The notes beneath the pieces are model-generated. The model saw only the letters and a program-made list of their open reading frames with translations. It was not told the DNA's origin and made no database searches. Below, in pieces: positions 1 through 7,469 of a stretch of DNA of 18,365 bases. The stretch is taken from the NCBI GenBank assembly GCA_023448955.1, contig JAEXJU010000088.1, positions 1 through 18,365 of the forward strand. Direction: 5' to 3'. The DNA is from Bacteroidota bacterium. GTDB lineage: Bacteria > Bacteroidota > Bacteroidia > Flavobacteriales > Weeksellaceae. The number at the start of each line of letters is the position of its first letter. The stretch's first letter is position 1. The translations under genes were made by a program, and so were the position numbers.

Positions 1-1
1 T

Positions 2-394
2 GTTTATGCACTTTGTATAAAAGACAAAAAAATTCTTGCTTTGCACGAGGAATATGCAGGAGATTTCCTGGTAAAATTACCTGGTGGCGGCCTGGAATTT
101 GGCGAAAGCACAATCGAATGTCTAAAAAGAGAATTTCAGGAAGAACTAAATCTGGATATAGAAGTTAAGGATCACTTTTATACTCAGGATGATTTTTTAG
201 TTTCGAGATTTCGGGATAACGAGCAACTTTTAACCGTTTATTATCTGGCAGAAATCCTAAATGAAGAAGATCTTCTGATTCTGGATCCATGCATAGAAAA
301 AACGGAATGGATCTCTTTAGAGGGCGAAAATCCTTTCCCATTACCCATTGACCAGCGTGTTTTTGAAATAGCAAAACAAAAATTCCTGAGTTAA
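2..394 (+). CDS. Nudix hydrolase, 5'-truncated by window edge
   Basis: The reading frame is open from base 2, so the start codon lies outside the window and 130 residues are visible. A Nudix box is clear: G-x5-E (GGLEFGE), seven residues, then REFQEEL followed by N-L, which fits the pattern G-x5-E-x7-R-E-U-x-E-E-x-G-U except for Asn in place of the last Gly. These Glu residues bind the divalent metal in the family. Nudix enzymes cleave nucleoside diphosphates linked to another moiety, but the substrate cannot be told from this fragment. An in-frame TTG at 41 is an internal Leu and not a start, because clear Nudix-fold sequence (VYALCIKDKKILAL) precedes it. The stop codon lies inside a terminator hairpin. 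Family assignment is firm; substrate unknown. Confidence 0.88.
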   Translation, partial: VYALCIKDKKILALHEEYAGDFLVKLPGGGLEFGESTIECLKREFQEELNLDIEVKDHFYTQDDFLVSRFRDNEQLLTVYYLAEILNEEDLLILDPCIEKTEWISLEGENPFPLPIDQRVFEIAKQKFLS

Positions 395-411
395 TATTCA
401 GGAATTTTTTT
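381..411 (+). terminator. Intrinsic terminator between convergent genes
   Basis: Perfect 9-bp inverted repeat AATTCCTGA (381-389) and TCAGGAATT (398-406) with an 8-nt loop and a T-run at 405-411. It overlaps the stop codon of the Nudix gene. The left arm is preceded by an A-rich run, so the element may also stop transcripts arriving from the facing lipoprotein gene. Confidence 0.8.
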
Positions 412-421
412 AATGTATTAA

Positions 422-874
422 TTATTTTACCTCTTCAAAATTGACATCACCTTCATATTTCCTGTCAATGATAAGAATCATTGCTGTCTGAGAAGTATAA
501 GAGCGGTCAGCACCGACTACTTTTCTGTATTTAACTTCGAGAATGTTAGCATTTTTTCTTATTGAAACTGGTTTTAACTCAATACTTTGAGTTGAAGGAT
601 CTTCAATCTGAGCAACCACAAACTCTCTTGAAAAATCTATTGGTGTTGGTTTTCCATTATCTCCCATCATGGTTGCCATTCCAAAAACTTTATCAAATTC
701 CTGCTGACTTTCAAACTTAGGACTATCAATAGCAGCTTCAATATTATTCTTTACAAAGTAATTCTTCGCTTCCTTGTAAGGAATTTCCTCGTTAAGCCTT
801 GCATTTCCGGGCTTTTCCGAACTGCAAGATGCTGTAAAAAAAATTGATAATATAAGTATGGCTATATTTTTCAT
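422..874 (-). CDS. Small predicted lipoprotein of unknown function
   Basis: 150 residues. The N-terminus MKNIAILILSIFFTASC is a lipoprotein signal peptide: Lys near the start, a hydrophobic core, then T-A-S-C with Cys17 as the likely lipidated residue (Thr at -3 is unusual but tolerated). The mature part has no Cys or catalytic motif I recognise. Its second half (about residues 80-150, FSREFVVAQIED onward) alternates hydrophobic residues like a small beta-sandwich and faintly recalls PrcB-C-type domains, but I would not assign it. It is the last gene of the minus-strand run, starting 15 bases after the glycosyltransferase stop, and ends at the shared terminator at 381-411. Function unknown. 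Confidence 0.8.
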   Translation of the reverse strand: MKNIAILILSIFFTASCSSEKPGNARLNEEIPYKEAKNYFVKNNIEAAIDSPKFESQQEFDKVFGMATMMGDNGKPTPIDFSREFVVAQIEDPSTQSIELKPVSIRKNANILEVKYRKVVGADRSYTSQTAMILIIDRKYEGDVNFEEVK

Positions 875-889
875 TTTTAGTTGATTATG

Positions 890-1960
890 TTAAATATTCC
901 AAAGAAGATCTTCATATTTCTTCATAATGATTTCCTTAGAAAATCTGGATTTTATGGACTCTTTAATATTTTCCTTATCTACGGTTTTATAAAGTGCATG
1001 TTTTATCTTTTCGGCAAAATTATCATAATCTTCTATGCTAGCAATTTCTCCGTTGATCTGGTCGATTATAATTTCATCAATACCGCCGGGACAGTTATTT
1101 GCCAAAGAATAAATTCCACAAGCTCCGGCTTCCAGCAGAACATTAGGAAAACCTTCATATCTTGATGAGAGGATGAATAAGTCGGCATATTTCAGATATT
1201 GATATGGATTACTTTTCTTTCCGTGGAAAATAACGTGATCAAGTCCCAACATTTGCTTCATATCATAAAGCATCTCTCTATCTTTTCCATCACCCAGAAT
1301 ATGAAGCATAATATTCTGATTTTTAAGCCTGCTGAAAACTTTAAGAAGATTATCAAAACCTTTTCTGGCAGAAAGATTACCAATAGCAACCACATTTTTG
1401 TGTTGATGAGAAAACTCTGTTGGTCTTTCCGATTCATTCAGTTTTTGTTCTATAAATGTTATATCAACAGGATTATTGATCTTTACCAATTTATCTTTTT
1501 TAATGGAAAAGTTCCTAATCAGATCATTTTGCATGTCATTACTTTGCGCAATGATTCTGTCATAGGCATTATAAAAATTATAAAAAAACCGAATCTCTTT
1601 CCTGGTAACATGCTGGGAGACAACATTTGTTTCCCTTGCTATAAATTTAGTTTTCGGAAAAAGCTTTATGAATAACGACAGATATGCGTTCACTTCGCCA
1701 AAACCAGAAAAGACAATATCCGGTTTTCTTTTTTTGATTTCAATTAAAATGGGTTTTAGGGAATGTCTGATTCGGGGCGTTTCGATATCAATGATTTCAA
1801 CATCCTGCTTAAGAAGGTCAAGATATGGACCTTCTTTTCTGAGCAAAAGAATCGACGGGGAAAATTTTTCTCTGGGAAGATGGTTCGCAATCGTGGTTAT
1901 GATGCGTTCCGCTCCACCTGTTTCCAGATCTGGCAATATGAAAATAACTGATTTTTTCAT
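890..1960 (-). CDS. Family-4 (GT-B) glycosyltransferase
   Basis: 356 residues, full length for the family. The N-terminal GGAER (about residues 15-19) is the glycine-rich acceptor-side loop typical of GT4 enzymes. The C-terminal half carries the nucleotide-sugar domain: GNLSARKGFDNLL (about 193-205), LGDGKDREML, then SSRYEGFPNVLLEA with the E-x7-E pair at about Glu269 and Glu277. GT4 enzymes are retaining transferases that build cell-surface glycans on the cytoplasmic face of the membrane; donor and acceptor cannot be read from the sequence. No signal peptide is seen. The gene starts 2 bases after the upstream toxin-like stop, so it is probably cotranscribed with recQ and the toxin-antitoxin pair. 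No other polysaccharide genes are adjacent, so it looks isolated from a glycan cluster. Confidence 0.9.
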   Translation of the reverse strand: MKKSVIFILPDLETGGAERIITTIANHLPREKFSPSILLLRKEGPYLDLLKQDVEIIDIETPRIRHSLKPILIEIKKRKPDIVFSGFGEVNAYLSLFIKLFPKTKFIARETNVVSQHVTRKEIRFFYNFYNAYDRIIAQSNDMQNDLIRNFSIKKDKLVKINNPVDITFIEQKLNESERPTEFSHQHKNVVAIGNLSARKGFDNLLKVFSRLKNQNIMLHILGDGKDREMLYDMKQMLGLDHVIFHGKKSNPYQYLKYADLFILSSRYEGFPNVLLEAGACGIYSLANNCPGGIDEIIIDQINGEIASIEDYDNFAEKIKHALYKTVDKENIKESIKSRFSKEIIMKKYEDLLWNI

Positions 1961-1962
1961 TG

Positions 1963-2292
1963 TTATAATAATTCCGGAAAATCCTGAGAATGGTTATTCA
2001 ATATATAATTAACAAGAAATTTGTTATCTTTTCTGTCAAAGAAAATGTACCAGGTCGTATTTTCGTTAGCCTTATATTTAAAGTAGAATGTTCCAAATTT
2101 TATAAACTTATCCGGAGATAATCTCGAGATGGGTTTGTCTATATTTGCCTCTATGAAGTCATAAATCTTATCGGTATAGTTATAAGAATTTTCTATAAAT
2201 CCAAAATATTTCCGCTTATATAATGTACTCGTGAGTTCATCTAAAAAATCTATAAATTGAGAAGAGTAGATAATATCTATTTTCTCCACCAT
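1963..2292 (-). CDS. RelE/ParE-like toxin of a putative toxin-antitoxin pair
   Basis: 109 residues. The layout resembles the RelE/ParE fold: an N-terminal strand (IDIIYSSQFIDFLDEL), helical residues with SYNYTDKIYDFIEANI, then PDKFIKFGTFYFKYKAN and TTWYIFFDRKDNKFLVNYI, where W-Y-I-F-F-D is the kind of core strand expected in the family. Family toxins are mRNA endonucleases or gyrase poisons; which applies here cannot be judged. The start lies inside the upstream small gene (16-base overlap), a classic toxin-antitoxin arrangement suggesting translational coupling. It sits 2 bases before the glycosyltransferase. The alternative is an unrelated conserved hypothetical; the call rests on fold impression and gene order. 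Confidence 0.6.
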   Translation of the reverse strand: MVEKIDIIYSSQFIDFLDELTSTLYKRKYFGFIENSYNYTDKIYDFIEANIDKPISRLSPDKFIKFGTFYFKYKANENTTWYIFFDRKDNKFLVNYILNNHSQDFPELL

Positions 2293-2516
2293 TCTCTTAT
2301 TCTTCTTTTTGTTTCATTTCTCGCTTGGTTTGGAGTTAAACCTTCAGCCCATCTTTCCTCAAAATCATCCTTGACAGTATATTCTGTTCTGGCTTCATAA
2401 ATAGAATTTTCGACATCATATTTAATATCTAATAATTTCTTAATGACGTCTTCGTTTTCAAGATTTTCGATCCAATCTAAAATCTCTTTTTTTTGTTTTT
2501 TAAATATTTCATTCAT
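2277..2516 (-). CDS. Antitoxin-like small protein upstream of RelE/ParE-like toxin
   Basis: 79 residues, highly charged and predicted helical. The first half (FKKQKKEILDWIENLENEDVI) is an amphipathic helix. The tail (DFEERWAEGLTPNQARNETK and a Trp-rich end, EWWRK) resembles the C-terminal toxin-wrapping peptide in Bacteroidota antitoxins placed before RelE-type toxins. There is no obvious ribbon-helix-helix or HTH motif, so DNA binding is not evident. It starts 15 bases after the recQ stop, overlaps the toxin start by 16 bases, and no -10-like element lies in the short gap, so expression probably depends on recQ transcription or a promoter inside recQ. The function is inferred from context. 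Confidence 0.6.
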   Translation of the reverse strand: MNEIFKKQKKEILDWIENLENEDVIKKLLDIKYDVENSIYEARTEYTVKDDFEERWAEGLTPNQARNETKRRIREWWRK

Positions 2517-2531
2517 TTGTTTTACGTGTTT

Positions 2532-4742
2532 TTAATTAGCTACATCACTAATGAATTTAATTCTTAGAATCCTGACTTCTTCATCTGTAAGATCATCCCC
2601 ATATTCTGCAAGCAAGGTTTTCATACTATCGCTTTCAGAATTTTTCATGAAATCCATAAACTCGTCTACAATATCTTCATCAAAATTCTCATCAATATAA
2701 TAATCGATATTCAATTTTGTACCTTGATAAACAATGCTTTCCATTTCAGAAAGCAGCTCGCTCATGGAAAGATGTTTGGCTTTTGCAATATCTTCCAGAT
2801 CAATTTTTTTATCTGTATTCTGAATGATGAAAACTTTGTGACTGGACTTGTTCGCAACCTGCTTCATCACAAGATCCTGTGTTCTTTCAATATTATGATC
2901 TTCTACATATTTCTTGATAAACTCAGCGAATTCTTTTCCGTACTTTCTTGCTTTTCCCTCGCCTACACCATATATTTTTGCGACTTCCTCAACTGAAATT
3001 GGATACTGCACCGTCATATCTTCCAAACTGGGATCCATAAAAACAGTATAAGGCGGGATTCCGTGTTTTTTTGCAACAGTTTTTCTAAGTTCTTTCAATT
3101 GCCCGAACAAAATCTGATCCAGGCCGCCACCAGCCTGTATCTGTACCTGCTCACTATCTGATTTTGATTTGATCTGGTTGAGATCATAAGTTCTGTCTTC
3201 CGCTATCAGGAACGATTCTTTATAACTACCGTTTACTACCTGATTGCCTTTTTCAGAAATCTTAAGCACACCATAAGTTTCTATATCTTTTCTAAGAAAA
3301 TCCTGAACAGTAGCCTGTCTGATAATAGATTTCCAATAATTATCAGATTCAGACTTGCCAAAACCAAAAAGATCTGTCTGCTCCAGTTTATAAGATTTTG
3401 TGACCGCAGATTCCTTTCCAACAATAATTGATATCAGATCCTTAGTACGGAATTTTTCTCCCAGCGATTTTATCATTTCAAGAACTTTTTTCAAGTCCTG
3501 AGTTGCATCTTTAAGCTTTGGCGGATTGGTGGAATTGTCGCACATATTGGCACCTTCACCTTTTACAGGATCAAATTGTTCACCAAAGTAATAAAGCAGA
3601 TATTGCCTTCTGCTCATTGACGTTTCAGCATAGCCGACAACTTCATTCAGCAGCTGAAGCCCGATTTCTCTTTCTGAAACAGGTTTCTGAGCAAGAAATT
3701 TCTCCAGTTTTTCGATATCTTTTGGATCATAAAACGCAAGACAATAACCTTCTCCACCATCTCTTCCTGCACGTCCGGTTTCCTGATAATAACTTTCCAA
3801 AGATTTCGGAATATCGTAATGGATAACGAATCTAACGTCTGGCTTGTCAATTCCCATTCCAAAAGCAATGGTCGCAACAATCACATCTACCTCCTCCATC
3901 AGGAACTTGTCCTGATTGGCAACACGTGTTTTCTGATCCAGACCAGCGTGATAAGGCAAAGCATTGATCCCATTCACCTGGAGAAGCTGAGCAAACTCCT
4001 CCACTTTTCTACGGCTCAGGCAATACACAATTCCTGATTTCCCTTTATGCTGATTGATAAACTTGACAATCTCTTTATCTACATTAATTTTCGGACGGAT
4101 TTCGTAAAACAAATTCGCTCTGTTGAAACTCTCCTTGAAAACTAACGCATTGTTCATCCCGAGTGTTTTCTGGATATCATCCTGGACTTTAGGCGTTGCT
4201 GTGGCTGTAAGAGCGATAACCGGAACATCGGCTATTTTATCGATAATTCCTTTCAGATTTCTGTATTCCGGGCGGAAATCGTGTCCCCATTCCGAGATGC
4301 AGTGAGCTTCATCAATAGCGACGAAAGAGATTTTTACAGCTTTCAGAAAATCGAGGTATTCTTCTTTTATAAGTGATTCTGGTGCAACATACAGCAGTTT
4401 GGTTTTACCTGCTGTTATATCGTCCATTACTTGTTTTGTCTGGGATTTATTGAGTGAAGAGTTTAAAACGTGGGCCACACCTTCGTCGGAAGAAAGTCCG
4501 TTTACGGCATCTACCTGGTTTTTCATCAGGGCTATCAGCGGGGAAATCACAATAGCCGTTCCTTCAGAAATCAATGCCGGTAGTTGGTAACAAAGAGATT
4601 TGCCACCGCCCGTCGGCATCAAAACAAACACATCTTTACCATCCAGTAATTCTGTAATAATCTGCTCTTGTTGTCCTTTAAACTTAGAAAAACCAAAATA
4701 TTTTTTGAGTTCCGCAGATAAGTTGATGTCTTTTGTGCTCAT
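2532..4742 (-). CDS. recQ: ATP-dependent DNA helicase RecQ
   Basis: 736 residues, longer than E. coli RecQ (about 610). It unwinds DNA 3'-to-5' in recombinational repair. Visible motifs: Walker A PTGGGKS (43-49), the DEAH box (144-147) followed by C-I-S-E-W-G-H-D-F-R, SFNRANL (205-211), and motif VI QETGRAGRDGG (320-330). The RecQ-C region follows, with a winged-helix part, then an HRDC domain (about 541-615) and an extra acidic helical C-terminus (about 620-736). The zinc-binding segment after YLLYYFGE (381-388) keeps only one cysteine (Cys401) where enterobacterial RecQ has four; a similar loss is, to my knowledge, usual in Bacteroidota. It heads the minus-strand gene run and is divergent from kdsD. 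Its leader holds a terminator-like hairpin (4824-4850). Confidence 0.96.
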   Translation of the reverse strand: MSTKDINLSAELKKYFGFSKFKGQQEQIITELLDGKDVFVLMPTGGGKSLCYQLPALISEGTAIVISPLIALMKNQVDAVNGLSSDEGVAHVLNSSLNKSQTKQVMDDITAGKTKLLYVAPESLIKEEYLDFLKAVKISFVAIDEAHCISEWGHDFRPEYRNLKGIIDKIADVPVIALTATATPKVQDDIQKTLGMNNALVFKESFNRANLFYEIRPKINVDKEIVKFINQHKGKSGIVYCLSRRKVEEFAQLLQVNGINALPYHAGLDQKTRVANQDKFLMEEVDVIVATIAFGMGIDKPDVRFVIHYDIPKSLESYYQETGRAGRDGGEGYCLAFYDPKDIEKLEKFLAQKPVSEREIGLQLLNEVVGYAETSMSRRQYLLYYFGEQFDPVKGEGANMCDNSTNPPKLKDATQDLKKVLEMIKSLGEKFRTKDLISIIVGKESAVTKSYKLEQTDLFGFGKSESDNYWKSIIRQATVQDFLRKDIETYGVLKISEKGNQVVNGSYKESFLIAEDRTYDLNQIKSKSDSEQVQIQAGGGLDQILFGQLKELRKTVAKKHGIPPYTVFMDPSLEDMTVQYPISVEEVAKIYGVGEGKARKYGKEFAEFIKKYVEDHNIERTQDLVMKQVANKSSHKVFIIQNTDKKIDLEDIAKAKHLSMSELLSEMESIVYQGTKLNIDYYIDENFDEDIVDEFMDFMKNSESDSMKTLLAEYGDDLTDEEVRILRIKFISDVAN

Positions 4743-4759
4743 CCTTTGATATAGTTTGC

Positions 4760-4767
4760 TAAATTTG
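4760..4767 (+). promoter_or_regulatory. Possible -10 element toward kdsD
   Basis: TAAATTTG matches TAnnTTTG exactly. It would leave a plus-strand leader of about 150 bases before the kdsD start, running through the palindromic hairpin at 4831-4850. There is no -33 TTTG at proper spacing, and such octamers arise by chance in AT-rich DNA. Confidence 0.25.
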
Positions 4768-4823
4768 CATTTTGTTGAATGTTAAACATTTTCAATAAAT
4801 GAGAAAATCCTCAGTTAAAGGGA

Positions 4824-4850
4824 TAAAAAAATGAAGCCCGAAAACTTCAT
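4824..4850 (-). terminator. Terminator/attenuator-like hairpin in the recQ leader
   Basis: On the minus strand ATGAAG (4850-4845), an 8-base loop TTTTCGGG and CTTCAT (4836-4831) are followed directly by a U-run (4830-4825). This is terminator architecture, but it lies upstream of recQ, with no minus-strand gene before it inside the window. A transcript started near 4866 (see the -10-like element at 4874-4881) would meet it after about 40 nt and long before recQ at 4742. It may attenuate recQ or end a tiny leader RNA. Whether it functions is untested. Confidence 0.5.
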
Positions 4851-4873
4851 CTCCTTTTTGAAAATTATTAGCG

Positions 4874-4881
4874 TGAAGATA
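4874..4881 (-). promoter_or_regulatory. Possible -10 element for recQ leader
   Basis: The minus strand reads TATCTTCA, a two-mismatch variant of the Bacteroidota -10 consensus TAnnTTTG, in a context (gaagatacgaaat on the plus strand) that resembles common flavobacterial promoter surroundings. No TTTG sits at the expected -33 distance. Weak evidence. Confidence 0.3.
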
Positions 4882-4926
4882 CGAAATAAAATATTATCAG
4901 AAAAATAATCAAACATTTTTAAAGTT

Positions 4927-5886
4927 TTGAATCCGAATGATATTCTCTCCAATGCCCATCAAGCTTTGGATATAGAAATAAACGAGCTTAAGAACCTGCG
5001 TGAGCGATTGAATGACAGTTTTATCAAGAGTGTTCTTGCCATCAATGAGTGCAAAGGAAAGCTGATTGTAGTAGGGATTGGAAAATCGGCGCACGTAGCC
5101 AATAAAATCGTTGCAACACTCAATTCCACGGGAACACCGTCTCAGTTCCTGCACGCTGCAGAAGCTATTCACGGAGATTTGGGCGTCATTCAGAAGCAGG
5201 ACATCGTACTTTGTATTTCTTATTCCGGAAACTCTCCCGAAATTGTAAATCTGTTGCCTTTTCTGAAAGAATATTCATCTGTACTAATAGGAATGACGGG
5301 AAATCCTGACAGTAAACTTGGAAAGGCTTCGGATATCATCCTTAATACTTATGTAGAAAAAGAAGCTTGCCCAAACAAGCTTGCGCCAACAAGTTCTACC
5401 ACTGTTCAGATGGCGCTTGGCGATGCTTTGGCAGTCTGTTTGATGGAACTAAAAGGATTTAAGGATATTGATTTTGCAAAATTTCATCCAGGTGGAAGTA
5501 TTGGGAAAAACCTGACAGCCAAAGTGGAGCAGTTTGTATCGCAAAACAAACCGCAGATATCTTCAGAATCCGGAATTAGGGATGTTATTATTTCTGTCAG
5601 TGGATCAAAACATGGAATTACCGTTGTTATTGACAACGAAAACATTACGGGAGTGATTACTGATGGAGATATCAGAAGAATGCTTCTCAACCAGGATGAT
5701 ATCTCCCAAGTGAAAGCGTCTGATATCACAAGTAAAAATCCTAAAACCATTGATAAGAATCAACTGGCAAAAGAGGCGATGCAGATTCTGAAGGATTTTA
5801 ATATTGGTCAGCTGATTGTAACTGATAAGGAAAAATATTACGGAATAATCGACATTCATACATTGCTGGACGAGGGTATTATTTGA
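4927..5886 (+). CDS. kdsD: KpsF/GutQ-family arabinose-5-phosphate isomerase
   Basis: 319 residues. Interconverts ribulose-5-phosphate and arabinose-5-phosphate, the first step toward Kdo for lipopolysaccharide; cytoplasmic. An N-terminal SIS sugar-isomerase domain (about 40-185) contains VVGIGKSAHVANKI (48-61), TGTPSQFLHAAEAIHGDLG (68-86), the phosphate-binding SYSGNS (98-103), PTSSTT (154-159) and FHPGGSIGK (186-194). Two CBS domains follow (about 203-260 and 265-319). The start is TTG: an in-frame stop lies at 4906, no ATG or GTG falls between it and the SIS domain, and the N-terminus MNPNDILSNAHQAL has the usual family length. It precedes tatC by 82 bases on the same strand and diverges from recQ, an order I believe is common in flavobacteria. 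Confidence 0.93.
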   Translation: MNPNDILSNAHQALDIEINELKNLRERLNDSFIKSVLAINECKGKLIVVGIGKSAHVANKIVATLNSTGTPSQFLHAAEAIHGDLGVIQKQDIVLCISYSGNSPEIVNLLPFLKEYSSVLIGMTGNPDSKLGKASDIILNTYVEKEACPNKLAPTSSTTVQMALGDALAVCLMELKGFKDIDFAKFHPGGSIGKNLTAKVEQFVSQNKPQISSESGIRDVIISVSGSKHGITVVIDNENITGVITDGDIRRMLLNQDDISQVKASDITSKNPKTIDKNQLAKEAMQILKDFNIGQLIVTDKEKYYGIIDIHTLLDEGII

Positions 5887-5968
5887 GTAAAATCAGCAGT
5901 AAGTTTTTATCAATTATAAAAAAACAAGAAAAAATCAATTATCAATCATAATTTATCATATAAAAATA

Positions 5969-6796
5969 ATGAGTGAAGAAAAGGAAATGTCCTTTTTGGG
6001 ACATATCGGAGAACTAAGAGCGCACCTTGTGAGGTCTATTCTGGCAATTGTTATTCTGGCGATTATTGTTGGATTTAATATAAACTGGGTGATGGATCAT
6101 ATTTTCTTTGGACCTACAAGAGGAGATTTTCTGACTTTCAGAGTTGTGAATCATTTTTCCAGAGAACTCACTGGAAATGACAGTTTTATTTTGCCTGCAA
6201 AGTTTAGTGTTCAGCAGAAGCAGTTGTTCCAGCAGTTCAATGTAATGATGGCAGTTTCCATTTTTTCCGGTTTGGTATTGGCTTTTCCATATATTGTTTG
6301 GGAAGTATGGAAATTCATCAGCCCCGCTCTAATGGCAAACGAAAGAAAAAATTCTATCTTTTATATCAATTCTGTCTGGATATTGTTTATGTGCGGAGTT
6401 CTGACAGGTTATTTTCTAATCCTTCCTTTTGCCATCAACTTCGGACTGCTTTTCAAGGTTTCGGATAATATTGTTCAGCTTTTCGACCTGTCGGATTATA
6501 CAACTTTATTTTTGCAGGTAACGATGGGAATGGGAGTTGTTTTCCTTTTCCCAATTGCAGTTTACATCCTGACTTCAGTCGGAATTCTCACTCCAAAATT
6601 CCTTAGAACATACAGAAGACACGCTATTGTGCTGATAATGGTTGTAGCGGCAATTATTACTCCGGCAGATGTACTGAGTATGATGGCAGCAGCATTACCT
6701 TTAGTTTTGCTTTATGAGATCAGTATTATAATGTCAAATGTGATCTATAAAAAAATGCAGAAAAAAGCAGCTAAAGATTTGACTCATAATAATTAA
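5969..6796 (+). CDS. tatC: Sec-independent protein translocase TatC
   Basis: 275 residues. TatC is the inner-membrane receptor for twin-arginine signal peptides and exports folded proteins. The cytoplasmic N-terminus holds HIGELRAHLVRS (12-23), matching the family's conserved H-L-x-E-L-R motif. Six hydrophobic segments are visible at about 21-40, 92-114, 132-155, 179-204, 215-230 and 236-258. The first periplasmic loop (41-90) is longer than in E. coli. FPYIVWEVWKFISPAL (106-121), GVLTGYFLILPFA (143-155) and ITPADVLS (230-237) are further family signatures. No tatA or tatB lies in the window. The gap from kdsD (5887-5968) is AT-rich with short repeats of ATCAATTAT and no clear terminator, so the two genes are probably cotranscribed. 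Confidence 0.95.
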   Translation: MSEEKEMSFLGHIGELRAHLVRSILAIVILAIIVGFNINWVMDHIFFGPTRGDFLTFRVVNHFSRELTGNDSFILPAKFSVQQKQLFQQFNVMMAVSIFSGLVLAFPYIVWEVWKFISPALMANERKNSIFYINSVWILFMCGVLTGYFLILPFAINFGLLFKVSDNIVQLFDLSDYTTLFLQVTMGMGVVFLFPIAVYILTSVGILTPKFLRTYRRHAIVLIMVVAAIITPADVLSMMAAALPLVLLYEISIIMSNVIYKKMQKKAAKDLTHNN

Positions 6797-6800
6797 CAAG

Positions 6801-6831
6801 AAAGCATCGGTAAATAAACTGATGCTTTTTT
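6801..6831 (+). terminator. Intrinsic terminator after tatC
   Basis: AAAGCATCGGT (6801-6811) pairs with ACTGATGCTTT (6818-6828), an 11-bp stem with one G-T pair and a 6-base loop, followed by T's to 6831. It starts five bases after the tatC stop and its T-run overlaps the stop codon of the converging regulator gene. Confidence 0.8.
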
Positions 6832-7402
6832 ATCCTTTAATAATTTCTTTCCTGATTCTGCTGAGCGATGTATCTGTAATCCCAAGATATGATGCCACAT
6901 TTTTCAGGGGTGCAAATTTCAGAACATCCGGTTTTTCATCGATTAGTGCGAGATAACGTTCTGTTGCAGATTTGGTGATCATTTCAACAGATCTATTCTT
7001 TAAATAAAACAGTTGATAAGACATCCAGGCTCTTCCCCATTCTGCAAGTACCGGAATTGATAAAAAAAGTTCCTGAAAATTATCATAATCTATTTTCCAA
7101 ACTGCACAATCCGTTTCTGCCTGGATATTTTCGATGGATGGTATCCTCTGAAATAAAGACGAAGCTTCTATAATAATATCAGAAATCGTGAAAAAATTGA
7201 TCGTGATATCATTATTATCAGTATCGAAAACAAAAGAACGTGCAATACCGCTTTCCAGGATATAATATGAATTGGAAACTTCGTTTTCTTTCAGAAAGAA
7301 ATCACCTTTTTTAAAATCCAGTTTTTCGTGTCTTGCAAATATCAAATTAAGATCTTCTTCAGAAAATGCGGGATGTTGATAAATAGTTTTTAGTGTATCC
7401 AT
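6830..7402 (-). CDS. Crp/Fnr-family transcriptional regulator
   Basis: 190 residues. An N-terminal cyclic-nucleotide-binding-type beta-roll (about 15-110; e.g. FKKGDFFLKENEVSNSYYIL, then SGIARSF) is followed by a dimer helix (about 112-140) and a short C-terminal helix-turn-helix (about 165-187; PLKNVASYLGITDTSLSRIR). The phosphate-binding G-E...R-S-A cassette of cAMP-binding Crp is absent (IIIEASSLFQRIPSIENIQ instead), and there is no N-terminal Cys cluster as in Fnr, so it probably senses something other than cAMP or iron-sulfur redox state. This type is common in Bacteroidota, usually with unknown ligand. It starts only five bases past the U-run of the tpx terminator (7407-7444), with no consensus -10 between the genes, so expression may rely on readthrough from tpx. 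Confidence 0.88.
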   Translation of the reverse strand: MDTLKTIYQHPAFSEEDLNLIFARHEKLDFKKGDFFLKENEVSNSYYILESGIARSFVFDTDNNDITINFFTISDIIIEASSLFQRIPSIENIQAETDCAVWKIDYDNFQELFLSIPVLAEWGRAWMSYQLFYLKNRSVEMITKSATERYLALIDEKPDVLKFAPLKNVASYLGITDTSLSRIRKEIIKG

Positions 7403-7406
7403 AAAA

Positions 7407-7444
7407 TAAAAAAACGGAAAATCTAAAATAGCAGATTTTCCGTT
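7407..7444 (-). terminator. Intrinsic terminator between tpx and the Crp-like gene
   Basis: Perfect 12-bp inverted repeat AACGGAAAATCT (7413-7424) and AGATTTTCCGTT (7433-7444) with an 8-base loop. On the minus strand the stem runs directly into a T-run (7414-7408), so it terminates transcripts coming from tpx. The downstream regulator's ATG is at 7402. Confidence 0.85.
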
Positions 7445-7469
7445 AATATTAATTATTTTGATTAAATTT

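Noticed and set aside
41..43. TTG as the start of the Nudix gene
   Set aside because: The frame continues upstream to the window edge with Nudix-fold sequence, so the gene is truncated and the TTG is an internal Leu.
1199..1675. Plus-strand frames of up to 158 codons opposite the glycosyltransferase gene
   Set aside because: They are antisense shadows of a clear GT4 gene with no recognisable domains.
4831..4908. Plus-strand 25-codon frame beginning MKPENFISFLK before kdsD
   Set aside because: It ends in a stop 18 bases before the kdsD TTG, has no coding features, and is better explained as the hairpin sequence.
5887..5968. Short repeats (ATCAATTAT-like) between kdsD and tatC as an attachment site or operator
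   Set aside because: The repeats are short, imperfect and AT-only; they are what AT-rich spacer DNA produces by chance.
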